Of a stretch of 64,000 nucleotides of DNA, positions 55,793 through 64,000 are shown in pieces (within the stretch, counting starts at the first letter, position 1; each line of letters begins with the position of its first letter). This DNA is from CAWJAP01 sp963834365. Lineage in GTDB: Bacteria > Acidobacteriota > Vicinamibacteria > Vicinamibacterales > Vicinamibacteraceae. The stretch is from contig CAWIBS010000032.1 of NCBI GenBank assembly GCA_963834365.1, positions 503,125-567,124 on the forward strand, written 5' to 3'. Under the pieces are notes generated by a model. It searched no databases. It had not been told where the DNA came from and saw only the letters and a list, made by a program, of their open reading frames with translations. The translations under genes and the position numbers were made by a program.

Positions 55793-58166
55793 ATGTCCGC
55801 GACTCCTGCAAAGCGCCGATTCGGACGACTGGCGGCGCTTTTCTGCGTCCTGGCCTCGGCCCCGGTGCAGGCGCAGGTGCAGCTCGCGCGGCTCGAGGGA
55901 CGCGTCGTCGATGCGTCGGGGGGCGCGGTTGGCGGGGCCGTCGTCTCGATCGCCGACCCGCTGGGCGCCGAGCTGCGTCGGGTCGTGGCCGATGCCGGCG
56001 GGCGGTTTCTGTTCGCGGAGCTCCCGGTCGGCCGCTACGCGCTGCGCGCGAGCTCAGGTCAAGCCAGATCCTGGCCGGTCGAGGTCATCCTGAACGACGC
56101 CTTGCCCGTCGATGTCGTGGTCCGCGTGCCGTTCGCCTTCAGCGACGCGCTCGTCGTCGAAGCGCGCCGGCCGAACCCGTCGGTCGCATCGCGGGCGTCG
56201 ATTGGCGGAGACTCGCTCGATCGTGTGCCGGCGCGAACGCGGAGCCGCGGACTGCAGGACGCGGTGGCAACGCTGCCCGGCTGGGCGACCGAGGACAACG
56301 GGCTCCTTCACAGCCGCGGCGTGGACGACGGCTTTCTCTACGTGATCGACGGCGTGCCGGTGTACGAGCGCATCGACCAGCTGTTCGGCATCGCGCCCGA
56401 CCTCGCGACGATTGACGCGCTCACGGTCGTGACCGGCTTCGTCCCGCCGGAGTTCGGCTACAAGGCGGGCGGTGTGATCGACGTGCGGACGCGGTCCGCA
56501 GAGCGACCGTGGCGCGGATCGGTACGAGCTCGGGGTGGCCAGCGAGGCGTCGTGGGACACGAGTGGAAATGCGGGTGGAGCGCTGGCGCCCGGCGTCACG
56601 GTCTGGCTGGGCGCGTCGGGACTGCGGACCGATCGCTTCCTCGACCCGGTGCACCCGGACAACTTCCACAATGCCGGCGGCGGCGCGAACACCTCCGGTC
56701 AGCTGCACGCGAGCCCGTCCGGGCGCGACCGCCTGCTCGTGACGTGGGGCTTCGGCCGCTCGGCCTTCGACGTGCCGAATACCGACCTGCAGGAGGCGGC
56801 GGGCCAGGATCAACGTCAGCGCGCCGGTCAGCGGTCGCTGACCGCGTCCTGGCAGCGGACCTGGTCGCCGACCACCGTGTCGCAGGTGGCCGCGTACGGG
56901 CGGCATGCCGATTCGCGCCTCGACGCCAGCGAGTTCGACACGCCAATCACCGCCAGCGCCGACCGCACGCTGGACCGGGTGGGCGCTCTGGCCTCCGTCA
57001 CGCGACAGGCCGGGCGCCACCTGCTCAAGGCGGGGGCCGAGATCCAGACCCTCGATCTGGAAGAGCAGTTCGGCTTTGCCGTCACCGACGAGGACGAGGC
57101 CGAGGAGGCCGGGTTGAGCGACGCCGCGCTCGAGCACGACACGGACAACCCGTTCGACTTCGCGGGGCGGTCGCGGCCGACGCTGGCGTCGATCTACGTG
57201 CAGGACACCTGGCAGGCCGCGTCGCGACTGACGGTGGCGGCCGGTCTGCGCTTCGATCAGGCGCGATTGCTCCTCGATCGGCACCAGTGGAGCCCGCGCG
57301 CCGGCGTCGCCTACAGCGTCGATCCGGTCACGACCATTCGCGCCTCGGCGAGCCGCTTCTTTCAGCCGCCGCAGCCCGAGAACCTGCTGCTCTCGTCCTC
57401 CGAGGCGGCGCGCGCGCTGTCGCCGTTCGCAGACAGCGGCCCCGAAGGCGGGGGAGCCGACGTCGAGCCCGAACGTCAATGGGCTTACGAGGCTGGTGTC
57501 GAGCGCCGCCTATCGCGGGCGCTGCGGCTCGATCTGGCGTACTGGCGGCGATCGGTCCACGAGGTGGCGGATCCAAACGTCTTCTTCGGTTCGACGATCA
57601 TCTTCCCGAACGCCGTCGCCGCGGGCCGGGCGCAGGGATTCGACGTCCGCGCCGAGCTGTCCCCGCGAGGCCCCTGGTCGGGCTATGCGAACTTGAGCGT
57701 CGCGAAGACGACGCAGACCGGCCCGATCACTGGCGGCCTGTTTCTGGAGGACGATGTGGGCGAGATGGGTCCTGGCGTCGAGTTCGTGCCCGACCACGAT
57801 CAGCGGTTCGTCGCGTCGGGAGGACTGACGTGGTCGGGGCCCCGCGGGGTCACGCTGTCGGCCGTCGGCCGCTACGAGAGCGGCACGCCGATCGAGCTCG
57901 ACGACGAGGAGCTCGACGAGCTGCGCGAGCGGCCGGGGGCGGACCTGGTCGATTTCGACAGCGGACGCGTCGAGCCGCGCACGGTGGTGTCGCTCCTGGC
58001 CGACCTGCGGCTGCGGGAGGGCGCGCACTACGCGGTGCACCTCCGGCTGTCGGCGCTTAACCTCTTCGACCAGAGATTCGCGTATAACTTTGGGAACCCG
58101 TTCAGCGGGACGCATTTCGGCGCCCCGCGCACCGTGGCGATTGCCGTCCGGATCGACGCGAAATGA
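55793..58166 (+). CDS. TonB-dependent receptor with carboxypeptidase-regulatory N-terminus, one frame break
   Basis: About 790 residues when repaired. It has its own ATG and signal peptide (LAALFCVLASAPVQAQ), although the frame is joined to the upstream lipoprotein. A carboxypeptidase-regulatory domain (ARLEGRVVDASGGAVGGAVV), a plug (GLLHSRGVDDGFLYVIDGVP, TGFVPPEFGYKAGGVIDVRT) and a beta-barrel follow (SIYVQDTWQAASRLTVAAGL, SPRAGVAYSVDPVTTIRASA, FNLFDQRFAYN-like end LNLFDQRFAYNFGNPFSGTH). An extra base near 56524 breaks the frame just after the plug. Within the quinoprotein cluster it probably takes up a large substrate or its product. Confidence 0.88.
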
Positions 58167-58216
58167 GCAGCGCCCGGCGTCGGCCGCGCGCTCGACCTGG
58201 CTGAAGGAGCTCGAAG

Positions 58217-59820
58217 ATGACGCGAAACGTGCTGCTCGCCGCGGTCGCGGCGGGAATGGCGGTCACGTGGGCCGCCCTGCCGGCGGCGCAGGCGCCGGCG
58301 CCGGCCAAGGCGAACTGGCTGACCGATGGCGGCGATGCGCAGCGGACGTCCTGGCAGCGGAACGAGACGCTGATCAGTCCCGCCAGCGTGAAGGGCATGA
58401 AGCTGATATGGAAGCTTCAGCTCGACAACAAGTCGCGCCAGCTCCACAACCTGTTTCCGCCGCTGATCGTCAGCGACGTGCAGACGTCGCAGGGGCCGAA
58501 GCAGATCGGGATCGTGGCCGGCGTGTCCGACAACGTCTACGGCATCGATCTGGATACGGGCAAGCAGATCTGGAAGCGTCAGTTCGATTCCACGTTCGAG
58601 GAGCCGAAGACAGGCCGGGGAGCGTACACGCTGTGCCCCGGCGGGCTGACCGCGACGCCGATCGTCGTCCCCACCAGCACGCCCGGCAAGTACAGCGTCT
58701 ATGCGATCTCGTGGGACGGCCGGCTGCGCCAGCTCGATGCCGCGACCGGCGAGGATCTCGCGCCGCCGGAGCCGTTTCTGCCGCCGAACGGCAAGCCGTA
58801 CGCGCTGAACCTCTTCAACAACGTCCTCTACACGACGACGGCGCAGGGCTGTGGCGGCAATCCGAACCAGTTCTACAGCTACGACCTGGAGACGAAGAAG
58901 GTCGGCAGCTTCAACCCCGGCAGCGGCGGGCTGTGGCCGCGCCTCGGTCCGTCGATCGGCAAGGACGGCAGCGTCTACGCCGGCAGCGGCGACGGCGACT
59001 ATTTCCCCGAGCAGCAGGTCTTCGGCCAGGCCATCGTCGCCGTGAAGCAGAACCCGGCGACGAAAGCGCTCGAGATGACCGACTGGTTCGCGCCGTCGAA
59101 CGCGGTCTGGCTGCGCAAGCGCGACCTCGACATGAACGTCACCGGTCCGGTCTTCGAGTACAAGGGCAAGGAGTACACCGCCCACTCGAGCAAGGAGTGC
59201 CGGATCTGGCTGCTCGACACCAGCGCGATGGGCGGCGAGGATCACCGCACGCCCGTCTACCGCACGCCGCTCGTCTGCAACGAGGAAGTGCAGTTCGCGG
59301 CGGCCGGGCCGTGGGGCGCGCTGGCGACATGGGAGGACACCGACGGCACGCGCTGGGTGCTCATGCCGTTCTGGGGGCCCGAAGCACCCGGAGTTCAAGG
59401 CCGAGAAGGAATACGGCGAAGTCGTGAAGGGGGCGATTGCGGCGTTCCGGCTCGAGCCGAAGGCCGGCAAGCTGCAGCTCACGCCCGCCTGGCTCTCCCG
59501 CAACATCAACCAGGCCGATCCCGTGGTCATCGCCAACGGCGTCGTCTTCGGGTTCGGCAATGGCGAAGACGCGGCGCAGTCAACCGCCGACATCGGCCTG
59601 GCCTATAACAGCTGGCGAGAACCGCGCGAAGAATTCCGCGCACGCCGAGCTGCACGCCTTCGACGCGCGGACCGGCGCCGAGCTGTGGTCGAGCGGCGAT
59701 CAGATCGCGTCGTTCAACCACTTCACGAGCCTGTCGATTGCGAACGGCCGCGTCTACATCGGCACCTTCGACGGCATGCTCTATTCATTCGGCATCGACA
59801 AGACGGCGGGGACGAAATGA
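58217..59820 (+). CDS. Exported PQQ-like beta-propeller protein 2, two frame breaks
   Basis: About 534 residues when repaired. It has a signal peptide (LLAAVAAGMAVTWAALPAAQ) and PQQ-type repeats: NWLTDGGDAQRTSWQRNETL, NVYGIDLDTGKQIWKRQFDS, YAISWDGRLRQLDAATGEDL, IWLLDTSAMGGEDHRTPVYR. After breaks near 59383 and 59615 come KGAIAAFRLEPKAGKLQLTP and AELHAFDARTGAELWSSGDQ. It lacks the full catalytic blade set of the dehydrogenase at 53002, so it may be a non-enzymatic propeller. The SD AAGGAGCTCGAAG precedes the ATG at 58217. The closest relative in the window is the next gene. Confidence 0.85.
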
Positions 59821-59855
59821 AGGACGAAGTACGAAGGACGAAGTACGAGGGGCCG

Positions 59856-61610
59856 ATGCCACGACTCATTCGCCGGGTGCTCGCCGTTTCCGTGTGCGCC
59901 ACCGCGTTGGCCGTCGCTGTCCAGGCGCAGTTCGGCGGCGGACGGGAGTGGACGACGAGCCAGTTCGATGCGCAGCGGACGGCGTGGGTTCGCACCGACA
60001 CCCGCCTGACTCGCGAGGCCGTGGACAAGGGCACGTTCCAGTTCCTGTGGAAGGCGAAGTTCGACAACGAGGCGCGCCAGCTCAACTCGCTGACGCAGCC
60101 GGTGCTCCAGGACCTGCTGATTGGCTACAAGGGGTTCAAGACCCTCGCGTTCGTCGGTGGCAGCGCGGACCGGCTCTTCTCGATCGACACCGATCTGGCG
60201 CGGCCGTACTGGACCACGCATCTGACCTACGCGGCGGCAACGGGCGGCCCGCCGCCGAGCTCGTGGGAGTGCCCGGGGGGTCTCATCGCCGCGCCGAGCC
60301 GGCGTACGGCTCTCGCTCCCTCCACCTTCGGAGGCGGCGGCTTCGGACGCGGGGCCCGCGCGACCAGTGCGGTCGGCGAGCCGGGCAAGGGCGCGGCGGT
60401 GCTGAGCCAGAAACCCGCGCCGCGTCCCGGACCGCCGCCCGCGGCGCCGACCGGCGACGCCGCACCGGTCGCCGCAAAGCCGGCCGCGATCGCGGCGGTG
60501 CCGTTCGGCGGCGTCGATCCGCTGTTCGCGCTCGGCAGCGACGGTTTCCTGCGCACGCTGCGCGTGAGTGACGGGGCACAGACGCAACCGGCCGTGCCGT
60601 TCCTGCCGCCGAGCTCGAAACCGTCGGCGCTCATCTGGGTGGACGGCATCGTCTATGCGACTACGTCGAGCGGATGCGGCACGACGCCGAACGGCGTGTG
60701 GGCGATGGACCTCACGAGTGAGGAGAAGAAGCCCGTCTCGTGGAAGACCAGTGGCGCGAGCGTTGCCGGCACGGCCGGTCCCGCCTTCGGCGCGGACGGC
60801 ACGATGTACGTGGCGATCGGGTCGGGGCCGGGCGGCCAGGCGGCCGGCGCTCCGCCCTCGACCAACGGCCAGACGCCGGCTGGCCTGTCGAACGCCGTCG
60901 TGGCGCTCGATCGGCGGACGCTCGAGCCGAAGGACTGGTTCACGGCCGACGGCGCTGACTTCAACGTGACGCCGGTCGTCGTGCGGCACAAGGACAGCGA
61001 CCTGGTTGCGGCCGCCGCCAACGACGGCCGGCTCTATCTGCTCGACGCCAAGTCGCTCGGCGGCGCCGATCACAAAACGCCGCTCTACGCGTCACCGAAG
61101 TACAGCGCCGCCGGAGCCGGGGGCGCGCTGGCGACGTGGGAGGATGCGTCGGGCACGCGCTGGATCCTGGCTCCTGCCGTCGGCGCCGTTCCTGCCGGTG
61201 CCGGGTTCAAGCCGGCCGGCCTCGCCGCGCCGCGCGGCAGCATCGTCGCCTTCAAGCTCGTGGACCAGGGCGGGAAATTCACACTCGAGCCCGGCTGGCA
61301 GTCGCGCGATCTCGTGTCGCCGCTCGGCCCCATCGTCGTCAACGGGATGGTCATGGCCGCGTCGAGCGGCGAGTCCCGCGGCGCGGCGACGGCCCCAGCG
61401 GCAGGCCCGCTCAACGCCGCGGATCGCGCACGACGTTCGCTGCCTGCGGTGCTCTACGTGCTCGACGGCGCAACCGGCAAACAGTTGTGGACGAGCGGCA
61501 CGACCATCACCTCGTTCGCGCGGGCCGGGCTGGCGGCCGGCGGCGGACAGGTGTACCTGGTCACGTTCGACAATCACCTCTACGCATTCGGCATTCCGAT
61601 GGAGCACTAG
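59856..61610 (+). CDS. Exported PQQ-like beta-propeller protein 3
   Basis: A 584-residue protein with a signal peptide (VLAVSVCATALAVAVQAQFG) and propeller repeats closely matching protein 2: REWTTSQFDAQRTAWVRTDT, KTLAFVGGSADRLFSIDTDL, FALGSDGFLRTLRVSDGAQT, GVWAMDLTSEEKKPVSWKTS, LYLLDAKSLGGADHKTPLYA, VLYVLDGATGKQLWTSGTTI. A Gly/Ala/Pro insert (residues ~160-220) separates two blades. An alternative ATG at 59817 overlaps the preceding stop, but it lies within a mini-satellite (GGACGAAGTACGAAG), so 59856 is preferred. Confidence 0.9.
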   Translation: MPRLIRRVLAVSVCATALAVAVQAQFGGGREWTTSQFDAQRTAWVRTDTRLTREAVDKGTFQFLWKAKFDNEARQLNSLTQPVLQDLLIGYKGFKTLAFVGGSADRLFSIDTDLARPYWTTHLTYAAATGGPPPSSWECPGGLIAAPSRRTALAPSTFGGGGFGRGARATSAVGEPGKGAAVLSQKPAPRPGPPPAAPTGDAAPVAAKPAAIAAVPFGGVDPLFALGSDGFLRTLRVSDGAQTQPAVPFLPPSSKPSALIWVDGIVYATTSSGCGTTPNGVWAMDLTSEEKKPVSWKTSGASVAGTAGPAFGADGTMYVAIGSGPGGQAAGAPPSTNGQTPAGLSNAVVALDRRTLEPKDWFTADGADFNVTPVVVRHKDSDLVAAAANDGRLYLLDAKSLGGADHKTPLYASPKYSAAGAGGALATWEDASGTRWILAPAVGAVPAGAGFKPAGLAAPRGSIVAFKLVDQGGKFTLEPGWQSRDLVSPLGPIVVNGMVMAASSGESRGAATAPAAGPLNAADRARRSLPAVLYVLDGATGKQLWTSGTTITSFARAGLAAGGGQVYLVTFDNHLYAFGIPMEH

Positions 61611-61613
61611 AAG

Positions 61614-62105
61614 GTGCATGCTGTCTTGACCGCTCTCACGGGCGCGGCGCTGCTCATCTCATCGGTCGCTCACGCGCAGACACCGTTGCCCGAGGGGAAG
61701 GGCAAGGACGAGACGATTCGCGTCTGCGGGACCTGCCATCCCCCCGAACGCGGCGCCTCGGTCCGGCTGACGCGCGAGGGCTGGCAGGACGTCATCGCGA
61801 AGATGGTGACGCTCGGCGCCAAGGGGACGGACCAGGAGCTCGAGCTGGTGCTCGAATACCTGGCGACGCACTACAAAGGGGATGCCCCCAAACCGCTGAA
61901 TCTGAACAGCGCGATGGCGATCGAGCTCGAGAGCGTGGCCGGCTTCCTCCGCAAGGAGGCGGCAAACTGGATCGCCCATCGATCCAAGAACGGTCCGTGC
62001 AAGGCCCTCGAGGACCTGAAGAAGGTGCCCGGCGTCGATTTCAAGAAAGTCGATCAGCGCCGGGATCGCCTCGTGTGCATGGTCGTGGGGCCCGCGCCCG
62101 GCTGA
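61614..62105 (+). CDS. Small periplasmic cytochrome c with helix-hairpin-helix end
   Basis: A 163-residue exported protein starting at GTG 61614, four bases after the PQQ-like gene. Signal peptide (LTALTGAALLISSVAHAQTP), one CxxCH haem site (DETIRVCGTCHPPERGASVR), the helical region TREGWQDVIAKMVTLGAKGT, and a ComEA-like helix-hairpin-helix tail (KALEDLKKVPGVDFKKVDQR). It ends the quinoprotein cluster and is a likely electron carrier for its members. Confidence 0.88.
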   Translation: MHAVLTALTGAALLISSVAHAQTPLPEGKGKDETIRVCGTCHPPERGASVRLTREGWQDVIAKMVTLGAKGTDQELELVLEYLATHYKGDAPKPLNLNSAMAIELESVAGFLRKEAANWIAHRSKNGPCKALEDLKKVPGVDFKKVDQRRDRLVCMVVGPAPG

Positions 62106-62139
62106 TGCCGGACACGATTCCGTGCGGCGCTCCTCGCCC

Positions 62140-62272
62140 AGGTCCGGCTGAAGCCGGACACTACGGGCGCGAGCTGATGTGCTCCGTCGTCGTGTCCGCT
62201 TCAGGAGCCGGACCCCTGCGGCCGCGCGCCGATGTGATTTTCCGTACGTAGTGTCCGGCTTCAGCCGGACCC
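62140..62272. repeat. REP-type palindromes (two copies)
   Basis: GGTCCGGCTGAAGCCGGACA at ~62140-62160, a diverged TGTCCGCTTCAGGAGCCGGA at ~62190-62212, and GTAGTGTCCGGCTTCAGCC-type palindrome at ~62247-62271. These are the last copies of the family in the window. Confidence 0.85.
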
Positions 62273-62408
62273 CAAGCCCAGATTTCACTTGTGTTGACAA
62301 TGTGGCGCAGGCCTTTAGTGGTAAATGCCAAGACATCGTTTACGGCGCGATGTGCCAAGACATCGTTAACACTCAATAAGACCGAGAAAGAAGGGCCTGT
62401 GGACGCTG

Positions 62409-62431
62409 TGGAAAACGCGACGCGTTTTCCA
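62409..62431. terminator. Perfect 23-bp palindrome in the insertion sequence
   Basis: TGGAAAACGCG-A-CGCGTTTTCCA, an 11-bp stem, lies between the transposase stop and the left end of the element. It could be a terminator for the transposase or block read-in from outside. Confidence 0.45.
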
Positions 62432-62488
62432 AGGCGTGGTGGACGCGGTCTGGGCGTCCACGACGCCGGCAGGGTCCATAGGCCAGCC

Positions 62489-63663
62489 TTAGCGCAGCGG
62501 ATACGACCGCTCGTCGATCAGCTGTGTGCCGAGATAGAAGGCGATCCGCTCGCGCGCCACATCGACCGTGGCGCGCACGTATTCGTAGTGCGTCTCGGGC
62601 GGCAGCGGAAAGGACTCGCCGAACAAGTCGAAGAGCCCGGTACTGCGGATCAGCCGCACCACGTGGTAGCGCCCCTGCTCGGGCCGCGCGAGCGGATGCC
62701 GCGGCGCAGTGGGCGTGGCCGGAAACCGCAGCCGGCGGTCGCTCGCGGCGAGCGCCGCATTGGGCGTCCGGCCGGCCAGCTTGCTGTACCGGTAGGCCGC
62801 GTTGTGGTGCGCCTCGAAGGCCCAACTGGCCGCCCGCAGGGCCGCCACCGACCCGAGCGGCCCGAGCCGGAGCGGGCCACGCTGGTGCCACCAGCCGTCC
62901 AAGCGCTCGACGATGCCATTGCGCCAGGGTTCCCCAATCGGAATGAACCAGGGCTCGACCGCGGCGCTCAGACACAAACGCAGCACGGGCCCGAGCCCGC
63001 GCGGGCGCAAATGTGAGCCGTAAAACACTGACTCGTTGTCCAGTTGCTGATAGGCGGGGATGCCGAGGCGCGTCCAACTCGCCCACACCGCATCGATCGT
63101 GTCTTGGGCCGCGCGACGCCCCAGGGGCTCGACGGCACACCGGGCCGTCGCCACATCCACACTGTGCAAACTGTAAAAGCGCCCCTGCGCGCGCAACGCA
63201 TAGGGGCCCACGAAGTCGGTTTGATGCACCGCGCCGGCATAGGCGGCTGGGACAACGGGATACCGCGTCCCCCGCGGGACATACGGCCCGCCGCGGCGGG
63301 TGACCAGCGCCTGCCGCGCCAGCACCCGCCCGATGGTGCGCACCGAGGGCACCGCCACGCCCTGCTCCTCGAGCTCCCATGCGATCGCTTGGGCCCCGGC
63401 AAACACCTGCCGGGCCGCCAACGCCCAGCGTGCCGCGACAATCGCCCGTTCCACGTCCGCCGGCGTGCGCCGGGGACTGCCGTGCGGGCGTCGGGACTGC
63501 GTCGCGCTCCACGCGGCCGCGCCGCCCGTCTGCTCGTATCGCGTCAGCCATTTGTAGAACCAGGGCCGCAGCAGCCCAAGCTGCTGCAGATTGCGCCTGG
63601 CGACTCACCCGCGAGATACCGGGTGATGGCCTGCTCTCGACGCTCCATCGCCGACTCTCCCAT
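62489..63663 (-). CDS. IS481-type DDE transposase, one frame break
   Basis: About 391 residues when repaired. The N-terminal helix-turn-helix part (RREQAITRYLAGESPGAIC) starts at ATG 63663. A missing base near 63590 shifts to QLGLLRPWFYKWLTRYEQTG, followed by the integrase core: AVHQTDFVGPYALRAQGRFY (first Asp), YQQLDNESVFYGSHLRPRG (second Asp) and EPWRNGIVERLDGWWHQRGP (Glu). The catalytic triad is intact. As sequenced, the product would be truncated, so the copy may be inactive or mis-assembled. Confidence 0.85.
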
Positions 63664-63827
63664 GCCGTCCTCCCCGGACAGCATGCGGTGTCAACGATGT
63701 CTTGGCACTTCTGGTTGTAAACGATGTCTTGGCAATTGACACTTTAGGCCTGCCCGGGCCGCGTTGGCCGGGCTAAAGCCCGGCGCCACCTTGCGGGCCC
63801 GTTGTCAATTCAAGTGAACTCTGGGGA

Positions 63828-64000
63828 TTAATCGTCCGAGAGACTGAACTGGACCGAGACCGTCATCATCACTTCCACCGGGTTGCCGTTGAGCAGTGTC
63901 GGATTGAGGAGCCATTGCCGGACGGCGTCCACGGCGGCGACGACGAAGTCCGGATGCACCTGTGCGCTGACGACGCGCACCGACTGCACGGTGCCGTCGA
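63828..64000 (-). CDS. TonB C-terminal domain protein, partial
   Basis: The last 56 codons of a gene that enters from the right edge: DGTVQSVRVVSAQVHPDF, AAVDAVRQWLLNPTLLNGNP and VEVMMTVSVQFSL. The pattern W-x-x-x-P-x-x-x-N-G-x-P-V is typical of the C-terminal domain of TonB energy transducers in Acidobacteriota. The stop TAA is at 63828-63830, three bases beyond the split MITE-like element. Confidence 0.85.
   Translation of the reverse strand, partial: DGTVQSVRVVSAQVHPDFVVAAVDAVRQWLLNPTLLNGNPVEVMMTVSVQFSLSDD

Larger units (their letters stand above)
62319..63741. mobile_element. IS481-family insertion sequence, 1,423 bp
   Basis: Ends read TGGTAAATGCCAAGACATCG (left) and TGTCAATTGCCAAGACATCG (right, complemented), a long imperfect terminal inverted repeat that continues as a second AAGTGCCAAGACATCGTT-like unit. 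A 6-bp target duplication CTTTAG (62313-62318 and 63742-63747) flanks it. One DDE transposase gene fills the interior. Confidence 0.88.
62277..63825. repeat. MITE-like element, second copy, split by an insertion sequence
   Basis: The left half (62277-62318) and right half (63742-63825) together match the intact copy at 23433-23547. Terminal inverted repeats are CCCAGATTTCACTTGTG and, on the right, CCCAGAGTTCACTTGAA. Joined at the duplicated CTTTAG they give GCAGGCCTTTAGGCCTGC, the loop of the internal hairpin. Confidence 0.8.

Overview
The window is GC-rich, gene-dense bacterial DNA. The best fit is an Acidobacteriota chromosome, probably Vicinamibacteria-like. This is inferred from two large Oar-type TonB-dependent receptors with carboxypeptidase-regulatory N-termini, stand-alone PQQ-type beta-propeller proteins next to small cytochromes c, a BlaI/M56 pair, DUF2911, DUF421 and YdeI proteins, and a split LigD system. 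No rRNA, tRNA, CRISPR array or phage gene was recognised. About eighteen single- or two-base frame breaks lie in otherwise well-conserved genes. They may be assembly errors (long-read-like) or real decay, so most are annotated as interrupted CDSs.

Layout. 0-7.6 kb: end of a carboxymuconolactone decarboxylase-like gene, an Oar-type TonB receptor, an RHH-HTH regulator with an unusual phased operator, a divergent DHFR-like/TetR pair, a GNAT enzyme and a lipoprotein amidohydrolase. 7.6-26.7 kb: a stress-type block of small coiled-coil, membrane and exported proteins, a decayed glgC, an AI-2E transporter, a pseudo-receiver, a fatty acid desaturase, a Crp/Fnr-type regulator, groES-groEL, a cold-shock operon and two DUF6804 proteins. 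26.9-34.7 kb: a Gfo/Idh/MocA oxidoreductase, M56 peptidase plus BlaI, nitronate monooxygenase, DinB, a CBM9-like protein and a Kef-type antiporter. 34.8-51.9 kb: a membrane acyltransferase, nucleotidyltransferase-like and EEP proteins, ATP-dependent DNA ligase facing the LigD polymerase, two SDRs, an Nramp-like transporter, an NRDE protein, a NhaD-like antiporter, DUF2911, DUF421, a cupin and a Tat-exported FMN oxidase. 52.0-62.1 kb: a tightly packed collinear cluster of cytochrome c, PQQ dehydrogenase, YncE-like lipoprotein, TonB receptor, two further PQQ-like propellers and a second cytochrome. 62.3-63.7 kb: an IS481-type insertion sequence inside a small palindromic repeat. 63.8-64.0 kb: C-terminus of a TonB protein.

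The most notable signal is a recurring operator. A 16-bp palindrome of the form TGTTCA-N4-TGAACA, equivalent to TGTTC-N6-GAACA with the 5-6-5 geometry of a CRP site, occurs at ten places between 9.9 and 25.4 kb. In nearly every case a TA-containing -10-like hexamer begins exactly 20 bases after the palindrome on the side of a downstream gene. That puts the site near -41, the class II activator position. The genes so marked are the small coiled-coil, membrane and exported proteins, the pseudo-receiver, DUF6804-desaturase and the operon that leads into groES-groEL. A Crp/Fnr protein with a non-CRP recognition helix is encoded in the middle of them. I propose that this is a locally clustered, previously unrecognised Crp-family stress regulon.

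Intergenic DNA is also distinctive. There are short REP-like palindromes (core GTGTCCGGCTTCAGCCGGAC), a 115-bp MITE-like element with terminal inverted repeats, degenerate mini-satellites at several gene junctions (two of which read through so that neighbouring genes are joined in frame), a 9-bp tandem repeat, and a large inverted repeat that brackets a cupin gene.
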